Origin: Omphiscola glabra
Lineage: Eukaryota > Mollusca > Gastropoda > Lymnaeidae
DNA length: 64,000 nt
Assembly (NCBI GenBank): GCA_964017045.1
Contig: OZ024808.1
Span: forward strand, 20,701,284 to 20,765,283
Direction: 5' to 3'
The number at the start of each line of letters is the position of its first letter. The first letter of the stretch is position 1. Of this stretch, positions 34,801-43,139 are shown one piece after another. The notes beneath the pieces are model-generated. The model saw nothing but the letters and a program-made list of their open reading frames with translations. It made no database searches and was not told the DNA's origin. A program made the position numbers and the translations under genes.

Positions 34801-37800
34801 GGTAGATGTAAATCAATGACTAGAGCAGTGGTTCTAAGTTTTCCTAATACCGCGACCCCATAATACAGTTCCACCTGTTGCGGTCACCCCCAGCACACAA
34901 TTATTTTCGTTGCTACTTCATAACTGTAGAGTATATGTGTTTTCCCGTGTTCTTAGGCGACCCCTGTGAAAGGGTCGTTCGATCTCTGAAAAAGGGTCGC
35001 GACCCACAGGCTGAAAACCGCTGGACTAGAGCCTTATCATTGAGAATCATTCCAATATTGTTTTACCTGTAGTGCTACCGTTCTGTAGCCCCTCGGGCCC
35101 ATGCGGAACCCCATCTCGGGGTGGGCACACTCTCCCGGGCTGCCTATAGTCCAGGCGCCAATCAAAGAGTTGCAGGCTGTGTGAGGGACCATGTCACACT
35201 GGTATGGGGACCTGAGGTTAGCTTCGGTCTCAACTGGGGAGAAAAGCGATATTGTACTTTAAGACTTTTGCCGGAGAGAGCAATCGTAAAATAAAACAGT
35301 TTCAAGATAAAACAGTTGTAAAAAATAAGAAATTTGTACGATATAGAACAATTAAAACATAGAAAAGTTGTAGGATGGAACAGTAAGTGTAAGAAGTCAG
35401 ATGTATTATTGAACAAATGTAGGACATGACAGTTTGTGAGGCAAACTTTGTAGGATTTCAATTATATAACCAATACATGAAAATATACCAAAAGCAAAAC
35501 ATTGGACAAAATGATCTTAACATATTATAATGAAATGAAGACTGCACACATATTCTAAGTTAGAGGAAATACTACAAAATAAAAACTATAAAACGAAGTT
35601 CTCTCACCTCTTGGGTCACACCCGAACAAAAGTACATGGTGGACAACACTTTTGGCATGGACCATTGGCTGAGTGGCCACCATGTGATGGTCAGAGGTGA
35701 AGTTAAGGTCGAACAGCTGACAGAAGTAGCTGGTTTCTGAAGGGGGGACTTGCGTTTCGGCCATGCGCAGTTCCCTTGTGATGATTGCTGTTAAATTGAG
35801 AGGGAAAAAAAGTTTTTTTTTTTTTTTTTAAAAAGGTGAATCCTAAAATATTTCCTCATCAATGTAAGGGAGTCAGATTCTTAGAGATGGCAGGCTCTGA
35901 TTATTGGTTAATGATTCCATCAGTGGCAGGCTCTGATGATTGGTTAATGATTCCATCAGCGGCAGGCTCTGATGATTGGTTAATGATTCCATCAGTGGCA
36001 GGCTCAGATGATTGGTTAATGATTCCATCAGTGGCAGGCTCTGATGATTGATTAATGATTCCATCAGTGGCAGGCTCTGATGATTGGTTAATGATTCCAT
36101 CAGTGGCAGGCTCAGATGATTGGTTAATGATTCCATCAGTGGCAGGCTCAGATGATTGGTTAATGATTCCATCAGTGGCAGGCTCAGATGATTGGTTAAT
36201 GATTCCATCAGCGGCAGGCTCTGATGATTGGTTAATGATTTCATCAGTGGCAGGCTCTGATGATTGGTTAATGATTCCATCAGTGGCAGGCTCAGATGAT
36301 TGGTTAATGATTCCATCAGTGGCAGGCTCAGATGATTGGTTAATGATTCCATCAGTGGCAGGCTCAGATGATTGGTTAATGATTCCATCAGCGGCAGGCT
36401 CTGATGATTGGTTAATGATTCCATCAGTGGCAGGCTCTGATGATTGGTTAATGATTCCATCAGTGGCAGGCTCAGATGATTGGTTAATGATTCCATCAGT
36501 GGCAGGCTCAGATGATTGGTTAATGATTCCATCAGTGGCAGGCTCAGATGATTGGTTAATGATTCCATCAGTGGCAGGCTCTGATGATTGGTTAATGATT
36601 CCATCAGTGGCAGGCTCAGATGATTGGTTAATGATTCCATCAGTGTTTGGAAAGGTATGGAATATTTTAAAACTGACATCTAAATGACATCTTCTGGGGA
36701 AATCCCGGATCCCGCAGAGCAATACTGGACATTTGACGCCCTTATACGCACAGTTGATTGCCAGTCTTTATAACTGATTTGACATCGAAGGGAGCGGCAA
36801 TCCCAGTCTCCTAATACAAGTTGTAAGATGGTATATTTTGTACACTTGTATCATGATGTGATCCAAACGTGATCATAAACATAAAAAATATTTTTTTTTA
36901 AATAAAGTATTTTTAAAAAAAAACAGAAATGTTTTTGTTTTATTTAAATCATTAAATGGTGTGCTCTTTGAATTTATTTAACTAATGTATTTATTTTAAA
37001 ATATTTGTTTTCCGTCGTTCAATATTTTTATGTAGTTGTAATAGCAATATTTTAGCTGTTTTTTTTATTTTTTTTATTTTTTATTATTTTTAATATGTAG
37101 GCACCTGTAACTCACTGATAATTTGTATGAGTTTCGTTAAGGCCAAACCTTTGAAATAGGTGATATAATCATTTGAATAGTCTTAAACCTCAAGGATACG
37201 ACTGTTTATTCCGCATTTAATATGTCCCTGAAACTTTGCTAATGTCACATATAAAATACAAATAATAGATATAGCCTGCCAAACATTGGCGACATCAATA
37301 CGTGAACTTCCCATCTACTAGACATAGCCCGCCAAACATTGGCGACAGCAATACGTGAACTTCCCATCTACTAGACATAGCCCGCCAAACATTGGCGACA
37401 GCAATACGTGAACTTCCCATCTACTAGACATAGCCCGCCAAACATTGGCGACAGCAATACGTGAACTTCCCATCTACTAGACATAGCCCGCCAAACATTG
37501 GCGACAGCAATACGTGAACTTCCCATCTACTAGACATAGCCCGCCAAACATTGGCGACAGCAATACGTGAACTTCCCATCTACTAGACATAGCCCGCCAA
37601 ACATTGGCGACAGCAATACGTGAACTTCCACTCTACTAGACATAGCCCGCCAAACATTGGCGACAGCAATGCGTGAACTTCCCATCTACTAAAGTTACTT
37701 GACAAAACATGAACACAAGTATCGCACATTTAAGAATCCCAATTATTGCTACACCCCTTCACCCCATGATACGTCACTGCACACTTTTTATTTCACGCCC

Positions 37801-40800
37801 ATGAACTATATTAAATATTCGGATGTCTCAACCACTTTTTAACCGAATATTTTTTGACGCCATACTTAAATTGAGACGACTTCATTTTTTGAAAAAGAAA
37901 ATATTACGCGCCAAACGCATTTGCATTATTAAAAAAAAACCATTTAGCTTAGCTATCGGGAATTATATTTTGCGCGCTATTGAACTCATTATTGAGTCAT
38001 ACTTTCTTCCAAACATATAGAATTATTTCTAAGATACTCTCAATACCAAATTCGCTAATTAGGAAGCAGTAAATTAGTAAGCAGCTATCTTGTTAGGAAG
38101 CAGTCCACAAGTCACACCAAAGGCGTAATATATATAAAGAGCTAAAAATAATAAAGGGGAAAGAATGACGTCACGATTGACAGTGTTAAAGATGTTTTTA
38201 ACAAGTTTCCGATAAATATTTAAAACGTTGCCCTCTTAAACAACCTTTGAACTCTACTCCGCATTCTCAGAATCTCTAACCCAAGTTCCAAATACGTGTG
38301 TTACCTACGCAAACTACTTTAATTTTTTACTTATAAACACATCGTTACCACCACACACACAAAAAACAACGCGATAATCTTTAAAGACCTTACTCTCCAA
38401 CCCAGCACTCTTTGTTGGTTTTAACATCCCATTTCGCTGTCAATATTTGAAAGGGAGAACACTAACAGATAATCGGGTTAGTCGGAACGCTTCTCCGGCC
38501 ATTTGTAAATATTTGCGCGCCCAATGCAGACAACTTTTGGGGCCGCAAAAAATAAACTTAATTTGGCCGTCCACTTAGGTGGAGCTTGGTGGCTCATGTG
38601 GCGCAGCATCGTCCTAGGGTTACATCAACAATCACTCGTAGACCCCAATAAACACGTTTCAAGTGCTTGTTTCAGAATGAAGGGTTCTGCCTTTACTGGC
38701 GACTACCTACTTCATTTTCTGGATCCATTACCTCATAACAGTTGAGAAACAAACGCTTTCTTTGATTACAAAGTTCCTGAGGAGACATGTCTTAAAAAAA
38801 AAAAAAAAAACTTTTGAGTTGAAATAAAAAGGTTTTTTTCTTGCTTTGATGCACATCAAGATACTAAATATAATGAATGATTTATATTATTTTTATTTTG
38901 TAAAATTTAAATACTCACTTTAAATAATTTAACATATTATTTATATAGAATTATAAGGGTTTGTAATGCTCTAAAACTCTTAAAGTCCTTAACTTTATTT
39001 TCGAATTTTGATTTTTTTTCCATAGAAATAAGAATCTTTTATACATATTACGCCTCTGGTGTGACTCGTGGACTGCTTCTAATTCCTGCTGCGTCTTAAC
39101 AAGATGGCTGCTTCCTAATCATCGTATATATATATATATATATATAGTATGTTACTTGAACATGATATTTATAGTCCTAAATATGTGTTGTTTTTAAAAA
39201 GTATTTTTAATCATCGGTTCGATGATTGAGCTAAGTTTCAAATGATACTTTTTCCCCCCCTTGTTTGTATATGTTGAACTTCTATTTTGGACATTAGTTG
39301 TCGTCAGGAAAGAAAAAAAATTCAGCGAGTGTCAGTCGAGTAAAGACAGCCAACAATGACATTATGTCATTTAAATATAAATATATTTGAAACACGCAAC
39401 TGCTGTTTTAGAATAACGTGTTTGGCGTATGACTTACAACTGGCGTTTTAAAATAAAGTGTTTTGACTGTGACTTTCGACTGTGGTTTTAGAACAACGCG
39501 TTTGGCCTATGACTTACAACTATGGTTTTATAACAACCTGTTTGGCTTATGACCTACAACTGTGGTTTTATAACAACTTGTTTGGCTTATGACTTACAAC
39601 TGTGGTTTTAGAACAACGTGTTTGGCCTAAGACTTACAACTTTTATCCAGGTGGGGACAGAATCCCATTTCAAAGTTGGACGCCACATTACACGAGAACC
39701 CCTGGTTCTTGGCCTTGCAAAGTTCACTTGTCAACGGCTCACAAATACCTGTCGGGATAGCGGGGATATTGATGAGTTTATTAGTTAATATCCCTTTAAC
39801 ATTTTAATAATAGCCGTTTCACAAACAAAACCGATTTGCCTTGAACAAAATTTGAAATCTCATTTTTAATTCAGTTTGGTAATAGTTTTGATAATCCCCT
39901 GAAAACTTAGAGAAGATTGATCACCTGGATGAGAAAGAGACGGTAGTTTTGGCGTTGCCCCTGGCTTCCAAACACAATCTGGGTCACCCAGCTCCTCGCC
40001 GTTGGAGCGACCGTCGCCATCAGAGTCCAGCGTACAGAAGGCTTTTGTCCAACTCTGGGGACAAATTTGAAGAGAATGCTTTCATTGTCACTAGTGTTAC
40101 GGTCAGTTTTCACTATCGCGGAAGCACCTGATTTACACAGACCTCATCCAGTATGAATTTACCCTCTACAGCTCAACATTTCTTAGCTTAATCCCACTCT
40201 AATCCAAAAAAACCCACCAAATAATACCAATCTCCACCCCTCCAAAACAAAACCAAAACAAAAAGACGACAGAGTGCATCCTTGTCACAATGTTGTCACC
40301 ATTCGAAGATCGGGACAAGAACACTTTAATGTGGGTTCTGATGGAAGATTTGAGCCCAAAAGAGAGACAACTAAATGAACGGGATTCGTTAGTGGAAATT
40401 ACCTTTTTTGAAGACAGTCAAGATCTCAGTAAATGAACTCTAAAACTTACACGTTTAAAATATACACAAAAAAATGTTTCTGAACTTTAAGGAGGTCAAC
40501 ATGAATTCACTACAGTTAGATGTATCTTTTTTTTTTTCAAATCTCATAACGATATGTGAAAAAATCACTAAGTCTTTCGTGATCTAGTGAGGTACTAATA
40601 TTTTGTATTGAATATGTCAAATAAAATCATTTTGTAAAACTATTGCATTTGTAATCTCTGTGGCGAAAAGCACGTCGTCTAGAGGATGAGGTCCCTTCTG
40701 TAGCCACAGACAATAGTTTCAGAGTTTAAAAAGACTCTGGTTATTCAGCTCCTGAAAAGCTGGTGCTTGTAACGTTTCCTGGCTCCTATAAAGCCGATAG

Positions 40801-41897
40801 TTTATAAGGGAAAACACGTAACGTCGTCTAAGAGATATCAAATATAGTTTTTATTTCTGGTTATGATATAAGTGTTCAAACACATCACTTTCTACTCGAT
40901 AGCCATGGAAAGTGACTCAAACTCCAATGAATACACAAAACAGCATTATAAAGTTATACTAAGTCCTCACTCCAAAAACAATCTGTCGAATACACACTCA
41001 AATATAATCGTTCTCTCCCTAATAATAATTTCTCTCTCCTTGTATACCCTTATTGACCATGCACTCGTGATAACAAGAAAAATGTTCACATTCATTCACC
41101 ACTCTAATGTTTTCCCAACTCACAACTAACACTTTCTCCCCTGGGGTCCCCCCCTGCCAGGACTGTCATACTCGTGGGAAAATACAGCCAATACCACGAG
41201 CACTCCCTTTCCGTCCCCCAAACATACACACAAAAAAGTAAACACACAATCTGACCGTGACAATCTCACTATTCAATAAATGCGTGTTCTGTCATAGTCT
41301 TGTTTTTAATCATTTACGGACCAATGCACTTTTATAGCGGCTTCTGTTAAAGGCGTCTGTTTAAAATACCATTAAATTAACCAAAAAGGTAGGTTGGTGG
41401 TGATATAGACCAAACATTATATGATGAGTAAATCATGTAGTCATATCGCATAATGCTATGGACCCCGAATATTTATTTCATTAATTTAAGGTTATATTTT
41501 TTCATGAAATCTGGTAATACAATTTCATTTAAAATGTATTCATCCATAAATAAAGTTAATCCATCCTACCTTTCAATATATAAAGTTAATCCCTCCTACC
41601 TTTCAATATATAAAGTTAATCCCTCCTACTGTTCAATATAAAGTTAATCCCTCCTACCTTTCCATATGTATAAAAATCAAGTCCGAAAGAATTCCTCTTA
41701 GACCGCCCTTCTTTGACCAGATGCCCCACTCCTTCCCACGTCGATTGGTTGTTGCAAGGGTCGACGACACGCCCTCCGTTTGGAATGAGCAACTGGAACT
41801 CCTTGTAGGCGGAGCCTGTGTGTAGAAAGTCCCAAAGAACTACAAGTGACATGAACATCTGTCGACTCATGACGACCATGGTGGGCCACAAGTTTAT
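25598..41897 (-). CDS. Gene 2: temptin-domain / copper type II monooxygenase (DBH/MOXD1-like), 11 coding exons
   Basis: Eleven exons (41879-41658, 40054-39925, 39748-39638, 35787-35608, 35233-35067, 34715-34559, 31563-31453, 29704-29608, 28777-28627, 27760-27512, 25882-25598) join in phase into 1,860 bases: 619 residues plus stop. Length matches DBH/MOXD1 (about 610). Residues 1-24 are a signal peptide; 25-154 a temptin-like domain with a DxDxDG loop (84-89); 155-442 the copper monooxygenase core. Candidate ligands are H204, H205, H272 for CuH and H355, H357, M430 for CuM. Known family members hydroxylate substrates in the secretory pathway using ascorbate and O2; the substrate here is unknown. 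Residues 443-598 are a divergent Cys-rich region, and 600-619 are hydrophobic, perhaps a membrane anchor. Confidence 0.87.
25912..26268. repeat. 15-bp minisatellite beside exon 11 acceptor
   Basis: About 23 copies of a 15-bp unit (aatgtgtattaccag). The array begins some 30 bases upstream (minus strand) of the exon 11 acceptor. Spurious Thr/His/Ser or Cys/Val/Pro frames cross it. Confidence 0.93.
26275..27490 (-). other. Gene 2 intron 10, no exon
   Basis: AT-rich intron. A roughly 60-bp direct duplication lies at 26990-27115 (cattacaccatacaatgtaag and cattacacaatgcaatgtaa). Nothing else recognised. Confidence 0.45.
27512..27760 (-). CDS. Gene 2 exon 10: Cys-rich region after the catalytic core
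   Basis: Acceptor atttgacag and an excellent donor ACAG followed by GTAAGT give an 83-codon exon in phase 0. It reads KLSQPWCTSHRSLPSCDRHL, then GNCKWWEFRNATHPE and RCTDGCKEVVNQIASHPCLQ. In DBH/MOXD1 this is where the YYP motif leads into a Cys-containing tail, but the sequence is not clearly alignable to it. Seven cysteines suggest a secreted disulfide-bonded segment. Confidence 0.85.
27905..28045. repeat. 29-bp minisatellite, five copies
   Basis: Five copies of a 29-bp unit (core ttagaattaagttatggggc) about 145 bases upstream of the exon 10 acceptor. Confidence 0.88.
28627..28777 (-). CDS. Gene 2 exon 9: CuM methionine exon
   Basis: Encodes NFQTPIRIEPGDELRTTCVY, then GEATSAEMCFGFITYFP. 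This is the family block PGD-x-L-x-x-x-C-x-Y and G-x-x-x-x-x-EMC...Y(Y/F)P. M430 aligns with the CuM methionine ligand of PHM/DBH. The acceptor is AAG directly after an 18-base C run (plus-strand G18, 28781-28798). The alternative CAG seven bases inside breaks the frame with exon 8. Donor AGG followed by GTACGT, phase 0. Confidence 0.88.
28781..28798 (-). promoter_or_regulatory. C18 homopolymer polypyrimidine tract of exon 9 acceptor
   Basis: Eighteen plus-strand G form an unbroken minus-strand C run ending one base before the AAG acceptor of exon 9. Exon phase and protein alignment both require this acceptor. Confidence 0.6.
28800..29590 (-). other. Gene 2 intron 8, no further exon
   Basis: Scanned for an extra exon because the family order needed one between exons 7 and 9. 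The true exon is at 29608-29704, so none is needed here. Short open frames near 28960-29250 have no family match. Confidence 0.5.
29608..29704 (-). CDS. Gene 2 exon 8: linker within CuM domain
   Basis: Strong acceptor cttttctctgcag and donor ACAA followed by GTAAGT. The frame reads GKGQHIKVYKNNTLSSVITD, then QDNYKYDDPVIY, completed to N-F-Q by exon 9. In the family this segment is the G-R-x-x...D-x-x-(Y/F)...F-Q stretch between the HxH motif and the PGD motif. Phase 1 in, phase 2 out, both matching neighbours. The exon is too short to stand out by open-frame length. Confidence 0.88.
29757..30448. repeat. 22-bp minisatellite upstream of exon 8 acceptor
   Basis: About 31 copies of a 22-bp unit (cattcagtaatagagaaaaa plus ga). 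On the gene strand each unit reads tactgaatgtctttttctct, which resembles a branch point followed by a pyrimidine tract. The unique acceptor region of exon 8 contains the related ctgaatgccttttcaccc. The array resumes at 31023-31110 after the GC-rich element. Confidence 0.92.
30449..31022 (+). mobile_element. GC-rich dispersed element E, copy 2
   Basis: Same element and orientation as 14196-14787. It splits a 22-bp array: tatagagaa precedes it and taatagagaaaagac follows. Because the flanks are repeat units, a target duplication cannot be told from array sequence. It ends with the shared tail (ctttaaacgcagcgtcctcgg, then ggcccac and a gcgact block). No coding domain seen. Confidence 0.72.
31023..31110. 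repeat. Remnant of the 22-bp array
   Basis: Four diverged units of the 22-bp minisatellite right of the GC-rich element, showing that the element lies inside one original array. Confidence 0.85.
31453..31563 (-). CDS. Gene 2 exon 7: CuM HxH exon
   Basis: Acceptor gcaaatttttcag and donor TTAG followed by GTCAGT, phase 1 both ends. It encodes FSSVCPERCTKVMFQTPI, then FVTSAVNHMHYLG. The C-x-x-x-C pair and H-x-H-x-x-G match the CuM-site region of DBH/MOXD1; H355 and H357 are the candidate ligands. The open frame upstream of the acceptor is intronic. Confidence 0.88.
   Translation of the reverse strand, partial: THQKLLNFHRFVLRDVPRSCSRRPSLSPQQSITCII
31870..34487. repeat. 2.6-kb array of a 29-bp unit with higher-order structure
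   Basis: About 90 copies of taagttatgaatgctccact plus aataaactg. Variants recur in ordered blocks: a 26/27-bp form lacking gta in ctgtaag, an aagctcc form, an aagctgt form, a gttcc form and a gatcc form. Their recurring order implies block duplications (higher-order repeats). It fills intron 6, ending about 70 bases from the exon 6 donor and starting about 300 bases from the exon 7 acceptor. Confidence 0.95.
34559..34715 (-). CDS. Gene 2 exon 6: CuH third histidine exon
   Basis: Acceptor taactccacag and donor ACG followed by GTAAGA. Encodes VHWNNPQKEPHFVDMSGLKI, then LTTKLRKHDAGMLVIGQNY and LQIDPETDES. The family motif is H-Y-D/N-N-P followed by D-x-S-G and LR-x-x-DAG-x-(M/L). H272 is the third CuH ligand position. 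Phase 0 in, 1 out. Confidence 0.9.
34826..35023 (+). mobile_element. SPIN-like hAT MITE in gene 2 intron 5, with 8-bp TSD
   Basis: A 198-bp element starts cagtggttcta and ends ctgaaaaccgctg, with perfect 8-bp duplications gactagag (34818-34825, 35024-35031). Internal blocks match the 4698 copy (aatacagttcc, attattttcgttgctacttc, aaagggtcgttcga, gggtcgcgaccc). Ends are slightly more decayed than in the first copy. It lies 44 bases from the exon 5 donor. Confidence 0.85.
35067..35233 (-). CDS. Gene 2 exon 5: CuH domain
   Basis: Acceptor cttttctccccag and donor ACAG followed by GTAAAA. It encodes SPYQCDMVPHTACNSLIGAW, then TIGSPGECAHPEMGF and RGYRTVALQ. The C...W-x-x-G...P-x-x-x-G-F pattern followed by a Y...LQ strand leading into H-W-N-N-P is the usual order of this family. 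Phase 1 in, 0 out. A SPIN-like MITE sits 44 bases past the donor. Confidence 0.9.
35608..35787 (-). CDS. Gene 2 exon 4: CuH HH exon
   Basis: Acceptor caatttaacag and donor AGAG followed by GTGAGA, phase 1 both ends. Encodes MAETQVPPSETSYFCQLFDL, then QPMVHAKSVVHHVLLFGCDP. The VP-x-x-x-T-x-Y-x-C start and the HH...L-F-x-C block are signatures of the N-terminal copper monooxygenase domain. H204 and H205 are CuH ligands by position. Confidence 0.9.
35884..36648. repeat. 36-bp minisatellite open on both strands
   Basis: About 21 copies of a 36-bp unit (ggcaggctctgatgattggt plus taatgattccatcagt). A three-fold period makes 12-residue peptide repeats on each strand. It lies about 95 bases upstream of the exon 4 acceptor inside intron 3. 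Not coding by context. Confidence 0.94.
36690..37265 (-). other. Intron 3 sequence, no exon
   Basis: AT-rich with long T runs; nothing recognised. Confidence 0.45.
37268..37690. repeat. 53-bp minisatellite, eight copies
   Basis: Eight nearly identical 53-bp units (gacatagcccgccaaacatt and on). High identity suggests recent expansion. Intron 3. Confidence 0.94.
37735..37850 (-). repeat. Dispersed repeat R1, partial inverted copy c
   Basis: Read on the minus strand this gives gaatatttaatatagttcat then gggcgtgaaat and gtgcagtgacgt, matching the 'gaatattaa..caggggcgtg' end of copies a and b. Confidence 0.45.
38055..39115. mobile_element. 1.06-kb element with ~70-bp terminal inverted repeats
   Basis: The left end (ttaggaagcag ... 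agcagtccacaagtcacacc, then aaggcgtaatatatataaa) reappears inverted at the right end (tatacatattacgcctctgg, then tgtgactcgtggactgcttc ... gctgcttcctaa). The ends contain several aggaagcag subrepeats. Internal sequence has no transposase. Target duplication not clear. Likely a non-autonomous foldback/MITE-type DNA transposon in intron 3. Confidence 0.6.
39391..39640. repeat. 40-bp minisatellite carrying repeated splice-donor copies
   Basis: Six units at an exact 40-bp period; the block gacttacaac falls at 39431, 39511, 39591 and 39631, with variants at 39471 and 39551. On the gene strand this reads GTTGTAAGTC, the exon 3 donor itself. The exon 3/intron junction lies inside the last unit. Confidence 0.88.
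39638..39748 (-). CDS. Gene 2 exon 3: Cys-rich linker
   Basis: Acceptor tatcccgacag, phase 1. Encodes ICEPLTSELCKAKNQGFSCN, then EMGFCPHLDKS. It carries four cysteines and sits between the temptin-like domain and the catalytic core. The donor is AGTT followed by GTAAGT, phase 1, matching exon 4. This donor is the first of a series of near-identical donors spaced 40 bases apart in the adjoining minisatellite. Confidence 0.82.
39925..40054 (-). CDS. Gene 2 exon 2: temptin Ca-loop exon
   Basis: Acceptor aatttgtccccag, phase 0; donor CCAG followed by GTGATC, phase 1. Encodes SWTKAFCTLDSDGDGRSNGE, then ELGDPDCVWKPGATP. This is the temptin hallmark: W-T...C-x-x-D-x-D-G-D-G-x-x-N-G-x-E-L-G-D-P-x-C-x-W. 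The D84, D86, D88 series resembles an EF-hand-type calcium loop. Open frames in other phases across it are shadows. Confidence 0.9.
40140..41530 (-). other. Gene 2 intron 1, no exon
   Basis: Intron 1 is AT-rich with an A/C-rich stretch at 40170-40270. No repeats of note or exon candidates were seen. Confidence 0.45.
41546..41662. repeat. 30-bp minisatellite at the exon 1 donor
   Basis: About four units of 30 bp (taaagttaatccctcctacc plus tttcaatata). On the gene strand each reads AAAG followed by GTAGGAGGGA, copying the exon 1 donor (one copy has ACAG). The authentic junction is in the outermost unit. Confidence 0.85.
41658..41897 (-). CDS. Gene 2 exon 1 (coding from 41879): signal peptide and temptin N-terminus
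   Basis: The ATG at 41879 has an excellent context (CCACCATGG). Residues 1-24 (MVVMSRQMFMSLVVLWDFLH then TGSA) form a signal peptide. Then come FQLLIPNGGRVVDPC and TWEGVGHLVKEG and RNSFGLDF, the N-terminal half of temptin (IPNG, PC, W-x-GVGH, RN-x-FG-x-DF). Donor AAAG followed by GTAGGA, phase 0. Bases 41880-41897 are 5' leader after an acceptor-like tctcgtccccag, implying an upstream non-coding exon not located. The open frame runs on to 41616 inside the intron and should be ignored there. Confidence 0.85.
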
Positions 41898-42143
41898 CTG
41901 GGGACGAGAGTAACATTTTTTTTTTAAAATGCCAACAAAAACCATAAAGTACATTTTATTTATCATTTATCAGACCTCCTCGTTAAAATGTATCTTTAAT
42001 AATAAGTGCTAATATATGTGTGAGTAAATAGAAGTTTCGTGATGCATTCACAGGGGCTTGACACTAAATGGAAATAGGCAACTGGGAAAAAAAGGATAGA
42101 GCTCGCCCGAAGCGATTTCATAACAGGTCCAATTCAAATAAAT

Positions 42144-42508
42144 GCAAGAGTATGGTGCCTCAATAGTAGACAGCCTCAAGAGTAGTGTGCCGCAATAGTA
42201 GAGTCCAACAGGAGTAGAGTGCCGCAAGAGTAGAGTCCCACAGGAGTAGAGTGCCGCATGAGTAGAGTGCCGCAAGAGTAGAGTCCCACAGGAGTAGAGT
42301 ACCGCATGAGTAGAGTGCCGCAAGAGTAGAGTGATGCCAGCCTAGTGTGCCGCAAGACTAGAGTGACGCAAGAGTTGAGTGCCGCAAGAGTAGAGTGATG
42401 CAAGCCTAGAATGCCCCAAGACTAGAGTGACGCAAGACTAGAGTGCCGCAAGAGTAGAGTGGCACATGAGTAGAGTGCCGCAAGACAAGAGTGCCGCAAG
42501 AGCATGTA
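42144..42508. repeat. 15-16-bp minisatellite
   Basis: About 24 units of agtagagtgccgcaag-type sequence, starting roughly 250 bases upstream of the gene 2 start codon. Variants accgcat, gtcccacagg and gtgatgcaag alternate. Confidence 0.9.
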
Positions 42509-42509
42509 G

Positions 42510-43130
42510 ACTCAGATGACGTCTATAGGAAGGTCTGAGGAAGACAAAAAGTGGGGGTGGGTGCTTGACACAATGAGCTTACGGATCTGTGTGTCGCCTC
42601 TGGTACTGTAACACGATTTTCTCGTACACTTCATGATCTATATAGCGTCATAAAAAAATCTTGGAATCCCTTGGGATACCCTTCCTGTTCAAAATTGATC
42701 CAAGAATGTCACTTTATCAACGGTAGTTAAAGCCATTTGGTTTTTTATAGGCATCGCGGACTTACAGTAATAGCAAAGATGGGGGAAAGAAGTCACATCT
42801 CGTCGATACAATCATAAGATCACTTTGTAAACGCATGTAAAATTTAGCAATTTTAAACAATAAAAAAAAAAAGTAATACATGTCACTCAATCTAAAATCT
42901 AACACAATATTCTCTAGATCAATCTATGAAGTTAAAATTTGGCGGTCAATTAAAATTATAATTGTCAGTATTCTTGCGACATTTAGCGCAGACCAAGGGT
43001 TCGACTTGAGCAGTGTTTTGTTTAAAGTGAGGGAGAGTTCCTCAATCTTCAGCCTCAATCTCTCGTCCTTGCCGATTTGTTTCAACGGCAAGTCCTGGTC
43101 AAGACGACTGGAAATGGACCAGGATGCAGT
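42510..43130. other. No supported gene
   Basis: A minus-strand open frame at 43139-42924 contains a charged helix-like stretch (IGKDERLRLKIEELSLTLNK) but has no recognised family or convincing splice sites. It may be a decayed coding remnant. Confidence 0.3.
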
Positions 43131-43139
43131 TGATGACAA

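Noticed and set aside
35873..36722. Three overlapping open frames of over 200 codons
   Set aside because: Produced by the 36-bp array in gene 2 intron 3; the period is a multiple of three.
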